Below are positions 33,001 to 43,780 of a DNA stretch of 64,000 bases, piece after piece. How positions within the stretch are numbered: the first letter of the stretch is position 1; the number at the start of each line of letters is the position of its first letter. The notes beneath the pieces were generated by a model. It saw only the letters and a program-made list of their open reading frames with translations. It had not been told where the DNA came from and did no database searches. Source of the stretch: Hypericum androsaemum (taxonomy: Eukaryota; Streptophyta; Magnoliopsida; Malpighiales; Hypericaceae); assembly GCA_963995505.1 (NCBI GenBank), contig OZ023181.1:7043487-7107486 (forward strand), read 5' to 3'. The translations under genes and the position numbers were made by a program.

Positions 33001-33871
33001 ACGACTAAGGAACAAGAGCACAACGTTTATTGCACAGACCTATATGGATTTCTGGTCACCCAAAAGGCCACTAAGGACACCAAGTTCATCCTCCAACTCC
33101 AAAAACAAAGTAACATGGATAAGGCAAAAAAGCTCAAATTCATGCATCACCATATCTAAGAACTCCGAAGAAGGAAGAAAAATGGGTACATCAGTACATA
33201 CACAAACCCTAAACCTGATTAAACCCTATAAAAAATCCCATGTCATCTGCTACAGTACAGACTCGTGCATAATACCAGCTAATCACAACAAGCCAAGCAC
33301 AGGAAACAAATGAGACCGCTCATCACATGATGCTTGAAAGTGAAACAGGCAACTTCAACAGCCGACTCGACAACTGACAAAACTCATCTCTTGTTCCTCA
33401 ATTCAAGCCAGTTGCCAGGCGGAACCCTAGAAAGTGGGAAACCCTCGCAGCAGCACGAGCACGAGCACGAGACCAATACGAACCGACAGCTGAGAAACAC
33501 AGCACCAAAAACATACACACACACAGACCACATTCTCCAAACAATGCACATTGTGTGCTAAACTCTAAACACAAAACCAAAAGCAACCCCAGAAAAGAAG
33601 AAAACGAATGGGTAACCCACGTACCAGCGAGAAGAGTGCCACGTCGATTAAAGGCGATACATTTCATGACCCCATGCTCCAGGTACTCCTCTATAACCTC
33701 TGGAAAGTCTCCTTGCAACGGATCTTCACCCAGAAAAAAAAACAAAAAACAAAAAGAGGATTAAAATCTCTACGAGAAAAATAAAATAAATTAAAAAAGC
33801 ATGGAAATTGAGTAGATCCAGCAACTGGGCTTGGAATAGGATGGGAGCGTACCAATTATCGGGGCGTTCAT
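30080..33871 (-). CDS. RBL: RbBP5-like WD40 subunit of the COMPASS H3K4 methyltransferase, 5 coding exons, 549 aa
   Basis: Exons: 33871-33853, 33723-33625, 32241-31157, 31085-30830 and 30270-30080, with consistent GT-AG borders and phases. The protein is the plant homologue of RbBP5, a scaffold of Set1/COMPASS complexes in the nucleus that, with WDR5- and ASH2-type partners, stimulates histone H3 lysine 4 methylation. The first about 370 residues form the WD40 propeller: GVMKCIAFNRRGTLLA, GSCVIWDF, SKYGHRILVSAADKSLMLWD, FNRNGQYLLTNSNDRTIRIY and GLVYIWAK. Next comes the acidic hinge EENEEYIEREDEFD at about residues 380-394, which in animal RbBP5 binds ASH2L. The C-terminal tail is basic (RLRRKRRPSEKG). 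Length agrees with Arabidopsis RBL. The tiny first coding exon (19 nt) was chosen because it joins in phase and supplies the only upstream Met. Confidence 0.93.
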
Positions 33872-34258
33872 AGCCAAGTAAGTCGCCTTTGAAGTTGAAC
33901 TCTCCCTCCCACCCACCCACTTGTAGTAAAGGAAGATCCTTTGTTTTATTTTCCTGTCGGAGAGGTTCGGCGTCGTTTGGGAGAAGAAGCTGGAAAGCAG
34001 AAATCAAAGTAGGTTTGACCAACGTTATAAAATAAATAAACCGTGGGTTACTATAATATTACGGAAATTATTAAATCTTAATCAAATTGGGAATACACAA
34101 TTACGACTACGATTATGAGTTAAGAAAATGATTCTATATTTTTATAAAAATTAAAGTAGAAAAAATAAAATTAAAATAATACACTTGACTTGATTTTTTT
34201 TTTAATAAGTGTTAAATACATTTTGAAACCTTGCACTCGAAAAATATCAGTACCAAAA

Positions 34259-35503
34259 TGTAAGAATTGAGAAACTAAAGTGATAATCTCCTAAAGTTAA
34301 AGGGAGCAAAACGTAATTTGCCACAAGCCTAGCTGTGCTAGGGTTTTTAGCCCGAAAACTATGTTAAATAGGCCCCTAGGCCGTCCATTCTACCACAGAA
34401 ATAATAGCCACGAAATTCTTCTCTCTGTGAAGGTGAGGAGCGAAATCGGACTCGGGAGGAGGGGCTAGGAGACGACGAGGTCTTCCGAGAATCACCGTAC
34501 GAGAGGGGTAAGCTCCTGATCCTGTTTTTCTTCTTGGAATAGAGTAACTTCTGCCCCAAGTCACGTATTCTGTCTTCCAAAAAGGTGAAGAGGACGAACT
34601 TACTGAGTCTCGGGAGGATCGGGGGAGGGTTAAGAACCTAGGAGCAACATCAGGTAAGTGGAAGTCTTAGATCGAGGATTTTAGGATTCTGAACACATAT
34701 GGCTCAATTTAGGTTTCTGATTTAATCTGATTGATCTCGGTCCGGATCTGATTTTTGTGATGCATGGGAAACCGATTTGGTCCTGTTTTGTGTACGAATT
34801 TGATAAGTTGATTATGTATACGCTTATGGATCTGACCTCGTCTGTTTATTTATGATTCTGTACGGATTTGAGTATAAGTTTCGATGTGAATATGTGAATA
34901 TACGGGTCATGTTCTGTTCAGTCATGCGGGATTATTTCTGTACCTTTTGGGCCCTTTAGTTCGTACGCATCGTTTTAAAGGGGAACCGGGTAACCCTAGG
35001 TGCGTGTGATCAAATGGATAGGGAGTGCAGAAATTATCTGGGCTCGTGGGGATACCCTTCTGTCTTTTGGGCCCGTACGCGGGAACGGAGGGGTACTTTC
35101 TGGGCCCCCGAGAATCCCGTCATGAATATGTTCGACTCCGGAGTCTATGTGTGTTAGTCGGTTAAGGGATCTTCTGTGATTATGCTCGTATATTTAATTT
35201 TGTTGTGAATATATTTGTACTTGTTCCACTTACTGGGTTAATCAACTCACGTTAGTCGTATGTGTTTCAGATGGTTCAGCTAAGGTTCGGGATCGGGAGT
35301 AAAGGGTTCGGCTTGCATGCATCATCACTGCTTTCTTGAAAAATAAGGGCGGTTGTTTTTCCGACTGCGAGTATTTGGATTTGATGACAATTGTTCATTT
35401 TCCTATTTACTAAAAAGTTAGATTTTTATTTGTAATAAAGCCTGATGCCTAGCGGGATGTCTTAATCCTCGAGCATTGTCACTTCTATTTTCTGGTCGTG
35501 ACA
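34259..35503 (+). repeat. 5' LTR of the Tekay-like element, 1245 bp
   Basis: It starts TGTAAGAATTG and ends GTCGTGACA. It is near-identical to 41094-42339. Small ORFs in it (for example at 34359-34580) recur in both LTRs and have no recognised product. Confidence 0.95.
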
Positions 35504-35508
35504 AATTA

Positions 35509-35520
35509 TGGTATCAGAGC
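35509..35520 (+). other. Primer binding site, tRNA-iMet type
   Basis: TGGTATCAGAGC starts five bases after the 5' LTR end and is complementary to the initiator tRNA 3' end. Confidence 0.92.
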
Positions 35521-36269
35521 ATTTAAAAAAAAAATTTGAAAAGTGCATCTGCATAACATCGCATTTGGGGAAGTAGGAGGGTCAGAAATGGGTTCGAGTA
35601 GACATTGCATACCGCTGCATTGGAAAATACACGAATTTCTTGTTTTCAAAATTTTTGCCTGAAAACAACTAGTGGTAAAAGGGGGTGCAAATCATGGCAA
35701 AACCATGGTATTGGTGTGTCAAAATTGGTTTTGATGTGTCAAAATTCGTGATTTTAGTGGCCAAAACCACCAAAAACTTTGAAAGGCCATAACTTTTGAC
35801 TCGCTTAACCGATTTTCTATTATAACCACTTTTCGGAAAGGAAATTTCAAGATCTACAAACATTCTCGCTTTGCTAGAACGATCGACTTTGGGGGCCTAA
35901 TTCGCAAGCGTTTGAAAGTTACAGCCATTTGAAGTTTTAGGCAAAAATTTGAAGTGGTTTTATGTAAAAATTTTGAGTTGGCTTTGAAGTTTTACACTAC
36001 TAGTCGAGTATTAAGAGTCGGGTAACCTTAGGAAGCAGAGCTTTATGTGATTTATATGGACAGATCATAATTTGTGTTCCTGTTTTGATAAGTAAGTGAT
36101 TAGAGTAAACTGAGAAATTATCGAATGAATGTGATTTTGTGATGTTGTACTTATATGAATCCTAGTGTTTTCGTGATTGATTTTGGGATGATTATGACTT
36201 CAAATTTAAGAAACGAATTAGGCATGGAGGCAACTGAATGTGGTAGTGATAACCTATCAGGGAAAAGTC
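35521..36269 (+). other. Untranslated leader of the Tekay-like element
   Basis: About 750 bases between the primer site and the likely gag start. Several short upstream ATGs occur. No conserved gene is seen. Confidence 0.7.
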
Positions 36270-37599
36270 ATGGCACCACAGACCAGAAGCCGAGCATCCA
36301 GGGGACAAGGTTCGGGACAGGGTGCGAATACCGGGCTGCCACCACTTGACACCAGGAATACACGAGCTGCTGCCACTATTGCACCTGATGTGCCCTCTGA
36401 CTCAAATGCGCCTGCTGACTCAAATGCGCACGCCGAGTCAGATGCGCAATCTGCCACCAATATGCATGTCAATGGCCAAGCTGCTTCTGGTCCGAACCTA
36501 GCAGGGTTAAATACGGAGGGCGCACTTCTACAGATTTTGAACATGTTAGTTCAGCAGCGCCAGCCAGCAACTGCGGCCGCGTCACAACCTGTACCTCAAC
36601 CCACCACCGCAGGGGGTTACCGGGAATTTCTGAGAGTTAAACCACCCCCTTTTGATGGTTTAGAGGATCCAATACAGGTGGAAGATTGGGTGATAGAGAT
36701 GGAGAAGGCCTTTGATATCGCTCACACACAGGCCACCGAGAAAGTGAAGTATGCTGCTTATGTGCTGAAGGGCGATGCTCGTAGGTGGTGGGAAACTCAG
36801 GATAGGACCCGCCGGGACAAGAAGGCAGATGAGGCAGTAGAAGTAGAAGTGTATGGCTGGGAAGACTTCTTGAGAGACTTCAGGAGCCACTTCATTTCAC
36901 CGGCCAAAAAGAGAGAGAAGGCTCGAGAATTTGACCAGTTGGTGCAAGGGAACATGACGGTGTCGGAATACGATCGAGAGTTTTCTCGGCTTTCAATCTT
37001 CAAGTCGGCGGCTGCACTCGATGAAGATACTCGAGCTAGAAAATTCGAGGATGGGCTCGCTGATGAAATCAGGAAGCTGGTGGTACCTTTCCTGTTGCCC
37101 TCCTATTCGGAGGTACTCCACAGGGCACTGATAATCGAACAGAATCTGAACCTATGCCAGAAGAAGGCAGAAAAGGAGATTGAAAAGAGGAAAGGGGGAC
37201 CCGATGTAGGGAATCAGCATACCGAAGCAACCAAAAGACCCTATCACCCACCCCCCGCTAGAAACATGAGCGTGTGGTGTGGGAGATGCAACCGTTCGGG
37301 CCACAGTCAGGATCAGTGCAGGTGAATAGCATGCTATTTTGTGCAACCAGAATATTTGGATCTTAAATTATGAGTATAACATGTATTCTTTAGATGGATC
37401 ACTGGAGCATGCTTTAAGTGTGGGAAGATAGGACACCAACTGGCAAACTGTCCCGAGATGCGTGCAAGGGGCCCAGCAGCGATAAGCTCTAATGCCCGCA
37501 CCACAGCTCCAGCAGGAGGGAACCCGCCACCAAGGTCCACGGCACGGGTGTACGCACTCAACCAGATAGAAGCTGGGCAGCGGGGAGATGTGGTCACAG
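36270..37599 (+). CDS. Gag of the Tekay-like element, with an intron-like gap between two zinc knuckles
   Basis: I take ATG 36270 (MAPQTRSRA) as the start, since the 10 upstream codons (from 36240) lack the usual gag opening. The gag core lies at FLRVKPPPFDGLEDP to EQNLNLCQ. A CCHC knuckle CGRCNRSGHSQDQC ends at 37319 and is followed by AGG TGA, a stop placed on a GTGAAT splice donor. A 72-nt segment (37322-37393, GT...TTCTTTAG) with three in-frame stops follows. Removing it resumes the same frame with a second knuckle CFKCGKIGHQLANC and the basic ARVYALNQIEAG linker up to 37599. Gag normally packages genomic RNA in cytoplasmic particles. Unspliced RNA would give a gag with one knuckle. Confidence 0.8.
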
Positions 37600-37673
37600 G
37601 TAAATCCTTGCTTGGTTAAATATTTATGTTGATAGGAGAATGCAATTAAGTATAGGACCATACCGTATCGCAG

Positions 37674-40600
37674 GAAAATTTCTAGTTGCGGGCTTCCCTG
37701 CAAATACATTATTCGATTTTGGAGCAACCCATTCTTTCATTGCCGAACATTTTGTGAGGAGACATAAATTGTCGAGGATCAGAAGTGGGGAAGAGATGGC
37801 AGTTATAACTCCACTGGGAAAGACCATTGTGGTAGACCAGAGTTGTGACTGCAAAATCTTCATAGACGGCCAGCAACTCAAGGGACAGTTCCAAATCATG
37901 GGGATGATGGGTTTCGATGTCATCCTAGGAATGGATTGGCTAGCAGGACAGCACGCCTGTATTGATTGCATGTGTAAATCGGTTATTTTTCGGCCACCAG
38001 GAAAGAAAGAATTTAGGTATGCAGGCGACAGTGTCAAAAATCCTGTGTCATTAATTTCGGCAGTAGAAGCAAAGAGACTGGTACAAAGTGGTACGGTAGC
38101 TTACTTGGCTTCTACGACAGACACTCGGAGCGAGATTTCATTAGACCATATCCCTATCATTAGAGACTTCTCAGATGTATTTCCAGAGGAGATTCAAGGG
38201 ATACCACCAGATCGCGAAGTGGAATTCCAGATTGAACTGATTCCTGGGGCAAGACCGGTATCCAAGGCGCCCTATCGCATGGCCCTAGTGGAACTGAAAG
38301 AGCTAAAAATACAGCTGGTAGATCTGCTAGAAAAGGGCTTCATTAGACCAAGTGTTTCGCCATGGGGATCACCGGTGTTATTTGTGAAGAAGAAGGATGG
38401 CTCCATGAGGATGTGTGTGGATTATCGAGAGCTAAACAAGCTCACTATCAAGAATAAATACCCCCTACCCAGAATTGAGGACTTGTTTGATCAGTTGAAG
38501 GGAGCACAAGTGTTCTCCAAAATAGACCTGCGCTCGGGATATCATCAATTAAAGATTAGAGATGGAGATGTGCATTTGACAGCATTTCGCACTAGATATG
38601 GACATTACGAGTTCCTGGTGATGCCCTTTGGATTGACGAATGCACCGGCGATATTCGTGGATTTGATGAATCGGACCTTCCGACCGTACTTGGATAAATG
38701 TGTGGTGGTATTTATTGATGACATCCTAGTGTATTCGCCAAGTAAGGAGGAACATGAGGAGCACTTAAGGATGGTCCTACAAATATTACGGAAGGAACAA
38801 TTATACGCCAAGTTGAAGAAGTGTGAATTTTAGCTCGAAAAAGTTGCCTTTCTTGGACACGTTATATCTAAAGAAGGAGTATCAGTAGACCCCAGCAAGA
38901 TTGAGATGGTTGTAGGATGGCAGCCACCAAGTACCGTGTCAGAAGTGCGCAGTTTCTTGGGTTTGGCAGGCTACTACCGACGCTTTGTAGAAGGGTTCTC
39001 CAGGATAGCCATGCCATTAACCCGGTTAACCCAAAAGGGAGTAAAGTTTACATGGAGCGAGGAGTGCAAGCAAAGCTTTCAGGAACTGAAAAAGAGATTG
39101 GTAACAGCCCCCATACTGGCTCAGCCCAGTGAAGGGAAAGATTATGTTGTCTACAGTGATGCATCAAGAAATGGGTTGGGTTGCGTACTTATGCAGGAGG
39201 ATAAAGTGATCGCTTATGCATCAAGACAACTTAAGCCTTACAAAAGGAACTACCCTACTCATGACCTGGAGCTAGCAGCAGTGGTTCACGAGCTAAAAGT
39301 ATGGAGACATTATCTATATGGGGTTCGCTGTGAGATGTACACGGATCACAAAAGCCTCAAATATATCTTCACACAGAAGGAACTGAATATGAGGCAACGA
39401 AGGTGGCTAGAATTGATTAAAGATTATGATATTGGGATTCACTACCACCCAGGAAAGGCTAATGTAGTAGCGGATGCTCTAAGCAGGAAAGACCAAGTTG
39501 GGAACGGGCTTACAACACAAGAAGGATTGTTACGACAGTTGAAAAGTCTGGGGCTTGAGGACTCTAAATACACGGTCGGCTCAGTGGCAAGCATGAAGCT
39601 AGAGCCTACATTACGAACCCAATTAGGTAAGGGACAACACAGTGATGCAACCCTCACAGCTCTCAGATGGCAGGTTGAACGAGGGGAGCTAGCAGACTTC
39701 CACATTGGGGCTGATGACTACCTATACTACTAGAACAGAATATGTGTGCCAGCAGCCAAGGAACTGAAGAATAAAGTACTAGAAGAGGCCCATACTGCCC
39801 GCTATGCAGGACATCCGGGAGGGACCAAAATGTATCAGGATCTTAAACTTGATTTTTGGTGGTCTGGCATGAAGAAAGAGATAGCCGACTTTGTAGCCAG
39901 CTGTATGGTATGTCAACTAGTTAAGGCAGAACACCAGAGACCAGCCGGCCCCCTACAGCCATTAAAGATTCCTGAGTGGAAGTGGGAGAAGATTACAATG
40001 GATTTTGTGACGGGACTTCCGAGGAACCTTCAAGGCAAAGATGCAGTATGGGTAGTAGTAGACCGCCTCACCAAGATAGCTCACTTCTTAGCATATAAGA
40101 CAGGTATGTCTATCGAGCAAATGGCAGAACTGTACATCAGGGAGATAGTGAGGCTGCACGGAGTTCCGGTGAGCATCACTTCAGATAGAGACACCAGATT
40201 CTTGTCCAAGTTTTGGAGCAGCATACAGAAGTCATTGGGGACAAAATTACAATTCAGCACAGCATTCCACCCGCAGACAGATGGACAATCTGAACGGACC
40301 ATACAGACTCTAGAAGATTTGCTGAGGGCTTGTGTGTTAGATTTCGGAGGAAACTGGGAGGGACATCTGCCATTAGTAGAATTCGCCTATAATAATAGCT
40401 TCCAGGCGAGTATAGGAATGGCTCCATACGAGGCGCTGTACGGCAGGAAGTGCAGGTCGCCCATCAGCTGGAATGAGATAGGAGAGAAGAAAATTCTTGG
40501 ACAGGATATGTTCAGGGAGTTGACTGAAAAGGTACCAATAATACGAAGTCGAATCCAAGCGGCTCAGGATCGACAGAAAAAGTTTGCAGACCAGCACCGG

Positions 40601-41099
40601 AGGGAAGTAGAATTTGAAGTTGGAGATCACGTGTTCTTGAAGGTATCACCTACCAAGGGAATTCGAAGGTTTGGAGTTAAGGGGAAACTGAGTCCGCGAT
40701 ATATTGGACCATTTGATGTGATCCAACGGATAGGGGAGTTAGCTTACCGGTTGGCCTTACCTCCGAGCTTAGCTGGAGTACATGATGTATTCCATGTGTC
40801 TATGTTACGGAAATATATCCCAAGGGAAGGATAAGTAGTGCAAGATGTTCCAACGGAGATCCGTCCGGACGTAAGCTATGAAGAGGTACCTCTGAGAATT
40901 GTTGATACTAAACTTCAACAGCTTCGCAAGAGGACGATCGAATATGTCAAAGTACAATGGAGTAATCACACTGAGAGGGAAGCCACCTGGGAGTTGAGCT
41001 CAGAAATGAAGGAGAAGTACCCTCACCTCTTCGAAGACACACGTAAGTTCACAAGTAAGTTTGAGGACAAACTTCATTTTAAGGGGGGAAGAATGTAAG
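37674..41099 (+). pseudogene. Pol of the Tekay-like element: protease, RT, RNase H, integrase, chromodomain; three stops
   Basis: One reading frame (also open from 37640) covers all of pol. Protease: [12 protein letters not shown], with Phe where Ser or Thr is usual beside the catalytic Asp. [34 protein letters not shown] and the catalytic [13 protein letters not shown] at 38831-38833 splits the RT thumb. RNase [30 protein letters not shown] and [13 protein letters not shown] at 39731-39733 precedes integrase, which keeps the HHCC region (HPGGTKMY, CMVCQ) and DDE residues (MDFVTGLP, TSDRDTRF, SERTIQTLEDL). A TAA at 40832-40834 precedes the chromodomain (IVDTKLQQLRKRTIEYVKVQW, EATWEL). The last codons overlap the polypurine tract and the stop lies in the 3' LTR. 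Otherwise well preserved. Confidence 0.9.
41081..41092 (+). other. Polypurine tract of the Tekay-like element
   Basis: AAGGGGGGAAGA, directly before the 3' LTR, is also translated as part of the chromodomain tail. Confidence 0.88.
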
Positions 41100-42339
41100 A
41101 ATTGAGAAACTAAAGTGATAATCTCCTAAAGTTAAAGGGAGCAAAACGTAATTTGCCACAAAGCCTAGCTGTGCTAGGGTTTTTAGCCCGAAAACTATAT
41201 TAAATAGGCCCCTAGGCCGTCCATTCTACCACAGAAATAATAGCCACGAAATTCTTCTCTCTGTGAAGGTGAGGAGCGAAATCGGACTCGGGAGGAGGGG
41301 CTAGGAGACGACGAGGTCTTCCGAGAATCACCGTACGAGAGGGGTAAGCTCCTGATCCTGTTTTTCTTCTTGGAATAGAGTAACTTCTGCCCCAAGTCAC
41401 GTATTCTATCTTCCAAAAAGGTGAAGAGGACGAACTTACTGAGTCTCGGGAGGATCGGGGGAGGGTTAAGAACCTAGGAGCAACATCAGGTAAGTGGAAG
41501 TCTTAGATCGAGGATTTTAGGATTCTGAACACATATGGCTCAATTTAGGTTTCTGATTTAATCTGATTGATCTCGGTCCGGATCTGATTTTTGTGATGCA
41601 TGGGAAACCGATTTGGTCCTGTTTTGTGTACGAATTTGATAAGTTGATTATGTATACGCTTATGGATCTGACCTCGTCTGTTTATTTATGATTCTGTACG
41701 GATTTGAGTATAAGTTTCGATGTGAATATGTGAATATACGGGTCATGTTCTGTTCAGTCATGCGGGATTATTTCTGTACCTTTTGGGCCCTTTAGTTCGT
41801 ACGCATCGTTTTAAAGGGGAACCGGGTAACCCTAGGTGCGTGTGATCAAATGGATAGGGAGTGCAGAAATTATCTGGGCTCGTGGGGATACCCTTCTGTC
41901 TTTTGGGCCCGTACGCGGGAACGGAGGGGTACTTTCTGGGCCCCCGAGAATCCCGTCATGAATATGTTCGACTCCGGAGTCTATGTGTGTTAGTCGGTTA
42001 AGGGATCTTCTGTGATTATGCTCGTATATTTAATTTTGTTGTGAATATATTTGTACTTGTTCCACTTACTGGGTTAATCAACTCACGTTAGTCGTATGTG
42101 TTTCAGATGGTTCAGCTAAGGTTCGGGATCGGGAGTAAAGGGTTCGGCTTGCATGCATCATCACTGCTTTCTTGAAAAATAAGGGCGGTTGTTTTTCCGA
42201 CTGCGAGTATTTGGATTTCATGACAATTGTTCGTTTTCCTATTTACTAAAAAGTTGGATTTTTATTTGTAATAAAGCCTGATGCCTAGCGGGATGTCTTA
42301 ATCCTCGAGCATTGTCACTTCTATTTTCTGGTCGTGACA
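41094..42339 (+). repeat. 3' LTR of the Tekay-like element, 1246 bp
   Basis: It starts TGTAAGAATTG and ends GTCGTGACA, followed by the target duplication CAAAA. It has one extra A at about 41161 relative to the 5' LTR. Confidence 0.95.
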
Positions 42340-42344
42340 CAAAA

Positions 42345-43165
42345 TACATTGAATTTTTAAAAATTAAGCAGATTAAAACATCTATCAAGTGATCTATTAT
42401 AAGGTGGTAGTCTTTATAAATTGATAAAAAGTCTCGATTCCAAGTCTGGAGTAGTGTTAAAATTTAATAACACCTCTATCATAATAACTAATACTTTTTT
42501 CAGAAAATTTAGTGTTAAATATCGGTCTCAATTTTTGAATAAAGTGATATTTTTGAATAAATATACACATTTTTACATACTTTACGAATGCTAAAAATAT
42601 TTTAAGATACTAGTTTATGCTAGATTTGCTTGTTTGATAAATTTTACTTCATCATTCATCTTCTCGATTGTCTTCAAATAGTTTTTGTGATTGATGTCTT
42701 GTTGTAAAAAAATATTTCAATCGAGTATAGCATTTGAGTAACGTTATAAGCTGATATTTTAGGCCATTGAATATAGAAAATATATTCCAACAAAAAATAA
42801 TAGACAACATATTTTTTTTCTATTTACCTATTTATTGCTTCAATACTCAATTTTAACATTTTCGGACAAAAAAAAAGTGAACATATCTTATGTGATAACC
42901 TCTCTAAATAATATTTAGACTAGGGTTATTGGTGATCGATGGCAAAAGACAAAAGAAAAATTTTAAAAATAATTGAGAAATGGAGGAATTTGGCCCATCG
43001 GCACTTTTTTCTACTATTTTAATTTAATCCTAATGATATATATGAAACAATATTATTTGTCGAAATAAATACTAATATATATTATTTGTTGGTTATAAAA
43101 ATTAAAATTATCTTTTAATAAAAGTAAAAATTAAAAATATGAAAATTAGTAATTTTCAATTCTCT
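42345..43165. other. AT-rich intergenic DNA, no gene seen
   Basis: The stretch is AT-rich throughout, with no coding frame or recognised element border. Confidence 0.6.
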
Positions 43166-43173
43166 ATAAATAG

Positions 43174-43772
43174 CAATCTTTTTAAAATCGACCCGAAAGA
43201 CGACCCGAAATTCTTAAAATTTTTGGTTCACTCGGCCGATTGGTCGAGTCACTGGTCAGACCAGGACTTTTACTTTATATTAATATTATTAAATAAAGTT
43301 TAATAAATTTAATTTAGTATTAAAAATGATAAAATACCAAATAAGTTCAAATATTTAGCAACTTTGTTATACAATTTATCCAAACAAAGTCTTCAAATAT
43401 GAATTAAAAAAGTCTAGAAGTACAAGAAGGATGATTATCAAGTTTTCTTGTTCGACATATTAGTCCAATTCGTTTGACTTAGTTGACATATTATCCAGAA
43501 TTGTTAAAAAAAAGTTTGTTGTGATCCAAAAGTGATGTACAAGCTCCAAGCGTGGAAGTTGAGGCTTTGTTTCTAAATTAAATCCGAAAAAATAGAAAAA
43601 ATAAACACTAATTTCTCTGGTCTGGAAGAATCGGTCACCCGGAAGCACCTGACCGGACAGTTTGACTAAATTTTGGCAGGTCGAACCACTTTATGGGTTT
43701 TAGGAAAAAAATGACCCATATTTGATCTCAGGTAGCGGTCCGACTGGTCAAATTGTGATTTTTTAAACATTG
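43174..43772. mobile_element. hAT-type MITE, family A, second copy, 599 bp
   Basis: It is flanked by a perfect 8-bp target duplication ATAAATAG (43166-43173 and 43773-43780). The ends CAATCTTTTTAAAATCGACC and TTTTTTAAACATTG are diverged forms of the inverted repeats at 5697-6154, and the interior has the same GTCCGACTGGTCA-like subterminal motifs. No transposase is present. Confidence 0.85.
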
Positions 43773-43780
43773 ATAAATAG

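Larger units (their letters stand above)
34259..42339 (+). mobile_element. Young chromodomain Ty3/gypsy (Tekay-like) retrotransposon, 8081 bp
   Basis: LTRs are at 34259-35503 and 41094-42339 and differ at only about six or seven positions plus one 1-bp indel. A perfect 5-bp target duplication CAAAA flanks the element (34254-34258 and 42340-42344). The iMet primer site is at 35509-35520 and the polypurine tract AAGGGGGGAAGA at 41081-41092. Order: gag, protease, RT, RNase H, integrase, chromodomain. Pol is in one frame but interrupted by three stop codons. Gag and protease are separated by intron-like segments. The Tekay/Del label rests on the domain order and the C-terminal chromodomain ending at the polypurine tract. 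Confidence 0.95.

Noticed and set aside
34359..34580. 73-codon ORF, repeated at 41195-41416
   Set aside because: It is duplicated only because it lies in both LTRs; no known product.
37600..37655. Alternative shorter second intron ending at TATAG (56 nt)
   Set aside because: It also keeps the frame, but 56 nt is below usual plant intron size and the CGCAG acceptor at 37673 gives a better gag-protease join.
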